64,000 nt of DNA from Parasponia andersonii (taxonomy: Eukaryota > Streptophyta > Magnoliopsida > Rosales > Cannabaceae): positions 401,560 to 465,559 of the forward strand of contig JXTB01000017.1 of NCBI GenBank assembly GCA_002914805.1, given 5' to 3'. A program made the position numbers and the translations under genes. Below the pieces are notes generated by a model. The model was not told the origin of the DNA, did no database searches, and saw only the letters and a list, made by a program, of their open reading frames with translations. Of the stretch, positions 1 to 8,771 are shown in pieces. Within the stretch, counting starts at the first letter, position 1. Each line of letters begins with the position of its first letter.

Positions 1-31
1 TTATTTTCTAGAGAATTACAAAGATCTCTTA

Positions 32-611
32 AGTTATGTTTGGTAGGAAGGAAAAGAAAAAAAAAAAAAAAGGAAAAAAATTTGATGGAAAAGTGGAGGG
101 AAATTGAAAAATTAGCTTTTTTGGTAAGGGGGAAAAGAGAAGGGAAAGGAAAAGATGAGAGAAAATAAGAAGGAAAATATTTTGTTAGCGTATTAGTAAG
201 TTAAATTACAAAACTATCATTGTACTTAATTTTAAATAATAGTAATATCGAAATAAAATTATTATTTTAAATTAAACTAACTTGACGAAATAGGTTGGCT
301 CAAGTGGTAAGAGTACCCACCACCTACTATCTTGGTTCTAGGTTCGAGTCACGTCAAGGGTAGGCGTGAAAACCTATTATCCCTAATCGGGTAGGGTAGG
401 GATTGGGTAGTAGTAGATATTTTCTTTTAATTTGTAACAAGTAGAGGTCATTAGTTAAGCCCAACTTTTTTAAAAAAAAAAATTAAACTAATTTTTTTTC
501 TCCTTTCATACCAAACAACTAGGAAAAATATATTTTTTCCATCTTACATATTTTCTTTCCCCTACTTTTTTCTTTCCTCTTATTTTCTTTCATCTCTATC
601 AAAAATAGCCT
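32..611. mobile_element. MITE-like element interrupted by a SINE
   Basis: The left end (AGTTATGTTTGGTAGGAAGG) and the reverse complement of the right end (GGCTATTTTTGATAGAGATG) form an imperfect terminal inverted repeat. The left end is purine-rich and the right end pyrimidine-rich, so the termini could pair over about 100 bases. Flanking triplets are TTA on the left and TAA on the right, as expected for a somewhat diverged Tourist (PIF/Harbinger) insertion. A SINE with its own target duplication interrupts the middle. No coding capacity was seen. Assignment is by terminal structure only. Confidence 0.4.
281..479 (+). mobile_element. tRNA-derived SINE, copy 1
   Basis: This is a short interspersed element with a split RNA polymerase III promoter: A box TGGCTCAAGTGG at 296-307 and B box GGTTCGAGTC at 341-350. 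The body is unrelated to tRNA and ends in a T-run followed by an A-run. A perfect 12-base direct repeat, AAATTAAACTAA, flanks it at 269-280 and 480-491; this is the target-site duplication left by reverse-transcribed insertion. Two further full copies lie at 40787-40981 and 41626-41816, each with its own different flanking duplication. No protein is encoded; mobilisation would need LINE enzymes from elsewhere. Confidence 0.85.
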
Positions 612-717
612 AAGTCTCAATGTGAGAGTAAAGATTATTACATAGCATAAGTGTAGAGTAAAGTAAATTATGAGATACCAAAATAATGAGATTGAGTATA
701 TATATATATATATATAT

Positions 718-956
718 AGTTACCAATCCAATAGGTCTTTTTTTTTACCTATGGGTAGGCATTTTTTTTTTAGCCATTGGATCATCATCTAAAGGTGATC
801 CAATGGCTATAATGAAGTACATGAAAAGACATGTATCATTAATGCTCTTTCTCTCTCTTACTTTTTACAATAAAAAAACGTGCATGCTAAATTTTCATTG
901 GTTAAATTGATACGTATGCATAGGTAAAAAAAAAAATACCTACTGGATTGGTGTCC
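718..956 (+). mobile_element. MITE in a (TA)n tract, copy A
   Basis: A non-coding element of about 240 bp with long inverted termini: the left side carries CCAATCCAATAGGT then ACCTATG, and the right side carries ATAGGT then CCTACTGGATTGG. A second internal inverted repeat (AGCCATTGGATCA against TGATCCAATGGCT) would form a hairpin near 773-807. It is flanked on both sides by TA dinucleotide runs (698-718 and 957-971). Related copies are at 33471-33571, 48570-48733, 50192-50421 and 63906-64000. The transposase superfamily is not determined; a TA target fits Tc1/mariner-type or Micron-like elements. Confidence 0.7.
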
Positions 957-1082
957 TATATATATATATATGAAATGGCTCAATATTTCTCAATTGTGAG
1001 AATAAAAAACTATACGATATGAATACAATTTTGAGTAACAATACAAAATTAGGCTATAGGTGATTTTGATGCTCTACTGTGA

Positions 1083-1361
1083 GAAACTCGTACAGTCATA
1101 GATGCAACTATAGCCTCTTCATCTAAGTTTAAGTTTGTATCTTTTGAATGGCTACCCAGAATATTCAATGAAGAGGCGCATCAAGTGTGTAGATGGGGTG
1201 CAAATAAACTTTGTACAGAACTTGATTCCAATCCTCAACCAGATTTGGTGACTTCTTTAGTTACCAGCTGGAATGAGGATTTTTTGTACCGATGTAATTA
1301 AACTTTGAGTATAGTGAAGCTTTTTAAGCAACCAACAAAAAAAAAAAGAAAAAAAAAACAT
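1083..1361 (+). pseudogene. LINE 3' end: RNase H-like C-terminus
   Basis: An open frame of 72 codons (1083-1298, stop TAA 1299-1301) contains FEWLPRIFNEEAH followed by VCRWGANKL. This resembles the end of the RNase H domain found at the C-terminus of plant L1-like non-LTR retrotransposons and related RVT_3 proteins, where a WxPRxxNxxAH pattern is typical. About 30 bases after the stop lies an A-rich run (1336-1360) that could be the LINE poly(A) tail. Everything upstream of the domain is missing, as in a 5'-truncated insertion. No clear target duplication was found. A decayed cellular RNase H-like gene is the alternative. Confidence 0.5.
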
Positions 1362-1644
1362 CTCTATTATTTTACCAAAAATAATAAAATAAAAAACAAA
1401 AATAAGAATACACAAATTTGTGATTTTGAAAAATACACTTATTTTCCACTGTATTATAGATTTTCACTATAATGATGAAAAAATATTATTAAAAAAAAAA
1501 AGCAACTTCTTCTTAGACTATGTGTTTCTCTTTAATTTCATTTTTTTAATGCGTTACAAACTTCCACTATGATGACGAAGAAATTATTACCAAAAAAAAA
1601 AACCCTAAATCCTTATACTTTTTTTAGACTTTGCCTAATCTCAC

Positions 1645-1866
1645 TTAACTAAATTCGGCATCCTAATACATTATATATATATATATATATATATATTATT
1701 TTTAAATAAAAGTAGGGCTTAACTAATGACCACTACTTACTACAAATTTAAAAGAAAATAACATATTGAACCTTGATTCCTTCAAACTCACACACACATC
1801 CCTCAAACTTTCGACCAACTAAACTAGCTCCGAATTGGCATCCTAATACATTATATATATAAAACA
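1645..1866. repeat. Short direct duplication holding a SINE fragment
   Basis: The phrase GGCATCCTAATACATTATAT occurs at about 1657 and again at about 1839, each followed by TA repeats. Between them, at about 1698-1762 on the minus strand, lies a 3' fragment of the SINE family described at 281-479 (its reverse complement contains GGTCATTAGTTAAGCCC). The TA run at 1673-1697 is a microsatellite. Confidence 0.55.
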
Positions 1867-3180
1867 ACTAGCGAAATACATTGGTAAATTTCCAAAAATA
1901 TACCTCTAACTAATATCCTAACATGTGTGCGACTGTGCGTAGTACACGCAACCTATTTTATGATATTACATATTGATCAAATTATTAGCTTAGTCATAAT
2001 GTCTGCATTTTTTTTAGTTGCCCCTTAAATAGAGAGAAAGGAACCCAACAAAAAATATAACACAGAAATAAAATTTGAATAACCATGTTAAAGTTTTCTT
2101 TTTTAATATTGTGTTCTCAGATGAAAGTTGCTCGCTGAAAGGTAAACTTGTAAATATAACCATTTCTATACACAAAACTGATGGAAAATATACTTCTGAA
2201 ACGATTTGAAAGCTTAAGAGTTTTTTTTATGTAACTTTTCATATTATAAGGACAAAGTGACACAATATGTATATATATATAAGCAAAAAAGAGAAAAGAA
2301 AAAAAAAAAGCTTAATTTTAACTTGGTGACGCACCAATTTGACTTGGGTAATACTAATTTTTTTTTTTTTTGAAAGGATTCGGTAATACTAAAATAAACG
2401 TCTTGTGGTCTAATTCACCTCTTATCAACAATGATAAGAGGCAATTCAAAACTCTCTTTATCTCTTGCAAAAAAAAATGCAAAAAAAAGCTTGTTTTAAT
2501 CTAGATTACTATGTAATGACTTTTTAAGTGTTTTTTTTTTTTTTCTGGGATTAGTTTAAAGTGATTTTGTTTATGATGTTGCTAATATAAAATCCTCAAC
2601 TTCGTTAGTTCTTTGAAACGAATTTGGATATTTTATTTATCACTAATTGGGCCACTTTAATAGTGATCCAGTGCACCGTCAGGACGAACATAAGCACTCG
2701 TATAGCCAACAGAGTTTTTATAATAAATTAATAATTAATAAAATAGTTGTTTGTATTAGTTATTTAGTTTAATCTGGAATTTACTGTATTAGTTATTTAG
2801 TTTAATATGGAATTTAACCGTGCTATATATTATATATCAGTGTATAAGAGCTGGATTCCATTATTGTTTGTGATTTATTTGAATTGGTTTCAATCTATCG
2901 TACAACGTTTTGGTGGATATCACACCAATAGTCATATCTTACCCTATAAAATTACCATAGTTACTTTTTAGGTGTACGTTTTGAGGGCTCATGATTCATG
3001 AATCGCTCGCCCGGTGGCTCTTATAATATGTTTGGGTTATTCTAGTAAATCAATTAAAGGTTTTAACTTTTAACACTTTATTTTACTATTTATTATTTCT
3101 ATTACTACTTATATCGACTAATATATTGGATTATATACAAAGTATATGACCTTTTATATTAAGTAAATTAATTTATATAT
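1867..3180. other. Intergenic, no gene recognised
   Basis: AT-rich sequence with A and T homopolymer runs. No open frame with recognisable protein similarity, no tRNA cloverleaf and no obvious terminal repeats were seen. Confidence 0.6.
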
Positions 3181-3224
3181 TTTGTATATCATATTCATGT
3201 TATATGTTTAAATCATACAATACA

Positions 3225-3660
3225 TAATATCTCAACCGAACACTGATATAATTAATAAATTGGTCAAAATCTTAAATCTAAATACAACATAATTAATAAT
3301 TATATAATACAAGATAATACATATAATTTATTTAATAAATATATCATATATTTATTATAACCTATTTGATACGACTAGTTAACATTGAAACAATTACACT
3401 AATTAATTCAACTAAACACATATAAATAAATTTAGAATTGATTAAAATCACATTTAAAATATTAAAATAATTCTAAATATATTATATTTGTGTTTGTCAT
3501 GTTGACACAAAAATAACTCGTTTAATTAAACTTTTATGTGTGTCGTTTATGTGTTACATAAATTAGCTCAAAATTATTTATTTATTAATCATGTTACATA
3601 TAAAATTAACTCAAAATTGATATAAAAATTAAAAATATTACCCATATTTATTTATTTTAT
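3225..3660. repeat. Dispersed AT-rich repeat, copy 1
   Basis: This stretch matches 38245-38735 in the same orientation. Shared phrases include CAACTAAACACATATAA, GATTAAAATCACATTTAAA, and a short palindromic block TGT..TGACACAAAAA followed by TCGTTTAATTAAAC. It is a degenerate member of an interspersed family without coding potential; the superfamily is not determined. Confidence 0.6.
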
Positions 3661-3981
3661 ATCACTTTCATGTCTCATCGCCGTATCGAAAATTACTGGC
3701 CATCGCTATAAGCACCATAAAATAGACATTGATTACACTTGAAGGTTCAAAATTTGCCATTTTTCCGAAAACCTCTATATATCATCTCGTTTCATGTTAT
3801 GTACAAGCTCTTTGACGCAATAGTCTATTTAATGCGCAATTATGCCGTTTTATTTAATTTTTATTTTTTTTCAAAATTTAAAACGCGGTTTCAGCTTTAT
3901 TCATGGTAACCAAAATAATATAAGGTGATGTAAATTAAGAAAGGATAGGAATCAATTCAGAATGATCTTTTAAAGAACTAA

Positions 3982-4319
3982 GGCTCATTTATTTCAATCA
4001 TTTCATTTTATTGGAATGAAAACCTATTTGAATTGATGTTTGTTTCAATAACTCTATTTTTTTTATTCAAATGGTCTTTTAGAATAAGTATTTGTTTCAA
4101 CAATTCAATTTTTTTTATTCAAATGGTTCATTAGTCAAATCAATTATTGGAATCAGTTTTTTGTGTCTTGAATGAGAATAGAGGGGAGAAGATGTTTTTG
4201 AATGGTCCAATTCTAATGCTCTCATTCTAATNNNNNNNNTGTCTCTCATCCCAAGTATAATCCATTCTAGAATTTCTATTTTAATGCACCCATTTAAATG
4301 AGTAAACCAAAACGAGGCC
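3982..4319. mobile_element. Tourist-like MITE, first of an adjacent pair
   Basis: The right terminus read inward is GGCCTCGTTTTGGTTTACTC, the pattern of Tourist (PIF/Harbinger) MITEs, and the left terminus GGCTCATTTATTTCAATC is a diverged inverted copy. The element is flanked by TAA on both sides (3979-3981 and 4320-4322), the expected 3-bp target duplication. The interior is rich in ATTCAAATGG and TTGTTTCAA phrases shared with the next element. Eight Ns (4232-4239) mark a small gap inside it. It is non-coding. Confidence 0.7.
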
Positions 4320-4355
4320 TAAGATAATGCAAATTATGCAAGAGTGGGTAACTAA

Positions 4356-4716
4356 AGGATTTGTTTGATTCAACCATTCTATTCAATAAGAATGAAAAAC
4401 CTATTTGAATGGATGTTTGTTTCAACTCTAATTTTTCTATTCAAATAGTATTTTAGAATGGGTGTTTGTTTCAACAATTCAGCTTTTCTATTCAAAAAGT
4501 TCATCAGTCATATCAACCATTGGAATGAGTTTTTTATGTCTTAGATAAGAATGGATGAGATGAGGTATTTCTGAATAGTCCATTCTAATGCTCCCATTCT
4601 AATTACAATCTATTCCAATTTTTTTTTTTATTCAAATGTTTCTCATTCTAATTATAACTCATTCTAGAATTTCTATTTAAATACATTCATTCGAATGGGT
4701 AAACCAAACCGGGGCT
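4356..4716. mobile_element. Tourist-like MITE, second of the pair
   Basis: It is homologous along its whole length to the element at 3982-4319 and in the same orientation, beginning AGGATTTGTTTGATTCAACC and ending in GGGTAAACCAAACCGGGGCT. It is flanked by TAA on the left and TTA on the right. Only 36 bases separate the two copies, so this is either a local double insertion or a tandem duplication. It is non-coding. Confidence 0.65.
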
Positions 4717-4719
4717 TTA

Positions 4720-5815
4720 TTCTTAAACAAACAATCTTTTATAAAAGTCCGATTATATTGTTTTATGAAATCATTAGTTTATGCTTTACTATAAGATATT
4801 ATATCATTATTTTATTTCATTTTTTATCACGAAATCTTTTATCTTTTTTATAAGCTATAGTGTATGTACCGAGTGCGCACTATCGAATAGGGAATCAAGA
4901 GAGCGATCCAACTAAAAACACCTAAGGTTATAAACTTAACATACTTTTCCTTGTGAATCATTGCCTAATGAAGGTTGGTAATTCATCTCATCAAATACAT
5001 TTATTTTTCTATATAGACCAACTTTTTGTAATTCTTAATGAAACACCTACGTATTGAAATATTCAAGTAGTACTTAAAAAGTACGAAATTTAACCAAATT
5101 GCATTTAGACATTTGATATGAGATTTATAAGTACCAAAAATCTCATATAGTAAGTATTATTTTAAAAATTCAAAATTACATAGTCTATTTACACAACTTC
5201 TTGTATCTTTTATTAATCTATTTATCCAACTTAAAATATTATCAATAACCTTAAAAATAGAAAAAATATTGTATTGATTAACAAATAACCTCAAATTACA
5301 ATTCCACAGTATTAATACTATTTTGCACAAAGAGCAGGATAATGACATGTAAGTATATAAGAGTTATGAGTTAGTTTGTTAAATTCTGTCAACTAGGTTG
5401 TGTTGTGTTACATCGTAATTTTTTCTAGGCATATAGACTAAATAAATTTAAAACTAAGCAAAGAAAAATAAAGATAAAAAAAAATACATAAAATAAAATA
5501 TGAAAATTATTAAGCACTAATATGTTAAGATTTAAGTTCGCTTAATTACTTTTAAGTTGGTCAAAGAGCATAGTTACAGGTATAATTGGCCTAATTCTAT
5601 TTAACTCACTAATTTAAGTACTTATTCTTACTTTACTACTCTCACGAGCATCGTATATGAGATATCATGGCTAATTAAGCTAAGTTAATATCCCTATATA
5701 ATGCGTTTAATTAAACGTTCATAAGTCCAAGCCCTTGATTTCTAAAAAAAAAAAAATTCAAACTTGGAACATTTCATAAATACGGGTCGAACACTCGAGC
5801 GCATCTTCAGCATTA
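4720..5815. other. Intergenic, no gene recognised
   Basis: AT-rich sequence with many stop codons in all frames. The only open frames are short (about 60 codons) and resemble nothing recognisable. Confidence 0.6.
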
Positions 5816-5819
5816 CTTA

Positions 5820-6247
5820 TTGAGGAAATTTGATTTTTTATGGTATTTTTTTTGAAAAATCCCGGAATTTGAAATTGTTCAGAAAAATCTCGGATTTAAT
5901 TATAAAGATACCATTTTTAAAAGTATTTAGAAAAATATCACTTTTTTATTGATTCATAAGATACTGAAGGTAATTAGTCGAGTTACCTGAGATAACTTGA
6001 ACAGTTACTTTATGTAACTGGATTAGTTACTCTAAGTAACCTAATTAGTTACCTCGAGTACCATTGAAAAATGCCAAATTTAAAGAAAAATTATATTTTT
6101 CTAAATATTTTTAAAAGTGTTATGTTTCTAATAATATTTTTAAAAGTGATAGTTTTCTAAATCAATCCGGGCTTTTTCAAAAACAATGAGTCCATCCGGC
6201 ATTTTTCAATTTTTGGTATCTTGGGCCTGCAATTTTGTAAATAGCCC
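5820..6247 (+). mobile_element. Foldback-type repeat, copy 1
   Basis: An inverted second copy lies at 44405-44815. The element is largely self-complementary: GAAAAATCCCGGA near the left end pairs with TCCGGCATTTTTC near the right end, and TATTTAGAAAAATATCACTT pairs with a matching block at about 6095-6160. The centre (about 5975-6060) is a run of short palindromes built from GTTAC and GTAAC. No open frame is present. It ends about 470 bases upstream of the putative ORP TATA box. It is likely a non-autonomous foldback element; the superfamily is unknown. Confidence 0.6.
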
Positions 6248-6721
6248 ATACTTATTTACTCACACCATCAGACACCGCGGCCACTCCTTCGTCACGTTTC
6301 ATCATACTCGTAGTCCACGTGTCGTCATCTAACTGGGGGGCCGTCGTCCGCATCGACCACCTCGTGCGTCCTCGCTGTACCGAACGATAACCCACCGGAG
6401 AGAGAGACATCAGACAATGCCCAAAGGTTCGCAAAGTTCATAACACACTCTAACCAACCGCCTCATATTTTAAAAACGTTTTGGCATTATAGCAAAGCCA
6501 GAGAAAAGAGAAGAGAAGAAGGCAGGCACCACTTCTTCTGGTTTTCTTTTCCCCCCTTCTTCGCTTTCGTTTCTCATATTTTCTTCTTCTTCCGTATTTG
6601 ACCAATAAAACCGCCACCAAACGACGACTCCTCTCACCTGAACTACTACTTTCTCAAAATTCCATTTCTGTCCCTCAACGGAACGGATATGTATCACTTT
6701 CGTCCCTGACTTGTTGTGTGT

Positions 6722-6922
6722 GTATATATAACTGCCCGATCCTCCATTTCCGTAGACTTCGTCTTTTATTTCTTTTTTCGACAAAAAGAAATTATAAAAA
6801 AAATGGAATAATGATGAATCCGGAACCATCACCGTAACCTCCATCTCCGGCGAATCAGGATTTCTCCGATCCGGCGGATTTTGATTTGGCTTTTTTTTTT
6901 TTTTTTTGATACCTATTTCTGC
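6722..6922 (+). promoter_or_regulatory. Putative ORP core promoter and 5' leader with short uORFs
   Basis: A TATA-like run (TATATATA at 6723-6730) lies about 200 bases before the chosen start codon, which would place transcription start near 6755. The leader contains two short upstream ORFs: ATG-GAA-TAA at 6803-6811, and an 8-codon frame at 6811-6837 (MMNPEPSP) whose ATG shares a base with the first stop. A T-run at 6891-6907 precedes the main start. The transcription start is inferred, not seen. An earlier CT-rich segment (6500-6600) could also be part of the leader. Confidence 0.5.
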
Positions 6923-8737
6923 ATGCATCCCTTTTGTTGCGTCTCTACCGTCTCCGACCACTCTTCGGCCAAACGTTCGTCTCAGTTCGCCGAACTTGCC
7001 ATGGCTCCGGTGACCTCTCTCGTTTCCAGATCCGATTCGACCGGGAGAGTCGCTGGCCATATCAACAACAACAACAATCATCATAATCATAGTCATAATC
7101 ATAATCATCATCACCAATCGTACAGTCACAATCAGAATCAGAATCAGAGTAATAGCAGTAGTAGCCTTGGGAATAGCGATTACGGCCGGCTGAGCCAGAG
7201 GACGACTGCCGCGGCGGCGGCCGTCGCGGCGGCGGAGGCCCTGGCTCGGGCGCCGTCGATGAGGGAGCAGCCTGTGGATGTGAAGATCAACGATCTCGTT
7301 GGGAATGGGGTTTCGGGGATACTGTATAAGTGGGTGAATTACGGTAAAGGTTGGAGACCTCGGTGGTTTGTGCTGCAAGATGGTGTGCTTTCGTATTACA
7401 AGATTCATGGACCTGATAAGATCCTTGTTAGCCATGAGACCGAGAAAGGATCCAAGGTCATTGGCGAGGAATCCATGCGAAGGCTTTCTCGCCAGAAGTA
7501 TGCTAATTCTCACCAGCACCGCCGGAAACCGTTCGGCGAAATTCATCTCAAGGTACTCTTTCGATTCCGATTCAATTTTTTCGGCCTTTGATTCTCGGCG
7601 ACGTTGTCATCGTTTTCGGTTTCTGTAACCTATTTTTCGCTTCTTTTCGTTGAAATTCTTGTAGAATATCTGGAATTCTACATCGGAAAATCGTTCTTTA
7701 TATGTTTTAGGATTGAATTTTCGGTGTTGATCTTATGGTAATTGAACTTCGTATTCACTGGAATCATCACAGATTGAGAATGAGCTTGTTTGCTCCGAGT
7801 TTGGTGTGGATTTGTATCATTGACTGATTTTTTGGAGAAATGTATATTTAGGTTTCGAGTATCCGTGAAAGTAGATCTGATGATAAGAGGTTCTCAATCT
7901 TCACTGGCACAAAGAGGCTGCATTTGAGGGCCGAGACACGCGACGATCGGGTGGCGTGGATGGAAGCATTGCAGGCTGTGAAAGACATGTTCCCGCGAAT
8001 GTCGAACAGTGAGCTAATGGCTCCGATCGACAATGTGGCTGTTTCAACAGAAAAGTTGAGACAGCGGCTTATGGACGAGGGCGTTAGTGAGGCAGCCATC
8101 CAGGAAAGTGAGCAGATAATGCGGAGCGAGTTTGCGGCTCTGCAGAACCAGCTTCTGCTTCTCAAGCAGAAGCAATGGCTCCTCATCGACACGCTGCGGC
8201 AGCTTGAGGTACGGAAACTTAATGCCATTCAGAATTCTTCTTCAGTTTCCGTTTCTCCTACTAGTTCGGAGTATTCTTGCGCTCTCTAAACCATCAAATA
8301 AATTGCTTGGAGGCTGGGGCTTTTCTCTGATTTGTCACTTATTTTGTTTATAGCAAATAATGTTGTAATTCTATTCTTCTTGTACAAAATCATCAGTGGT
8401 GGTTTTTCCATATGTGTTCTGTACACATTCTTTTTCCGTAATATAATTTTCCTTTACCTTTTTTTTTTTTTTTTTTGGGTGCACTATTTGTGGACTTCTA
8501 TTCAACTAACAATACTATCAATTATGTAGGCAACTTATGTAGAATCTGTTGGTTAATTCAAGAGTTTTAGCGTAAGCCATAATCACTAGAGCCTCGGATG
8601 ACATTAGGTTCCCATGTTTCAGTCCTCTGTTCAGTTCAGTCTATTCATTTTACATGGAAAATCTTGGAGTACTTGTTGCTGTAACATGATTAATGTGATT
8701 TTCTGGATGAATGATGAAATCCTTATAAAAGTGGTCT

Positions 8738-8771
<34 letters not shown>

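Noticed and set aside
6470..7546. A 358-codon open frame on the minus strand opposite ORP exon 1
   Set aside because: It is antisense to a well-supported exon. Its length follows from stop-poor, GC-rich coding sequence, and its low-complexity Ile/Met/Val and Arg runs mirror the His/Asn tract. It matches no known family.
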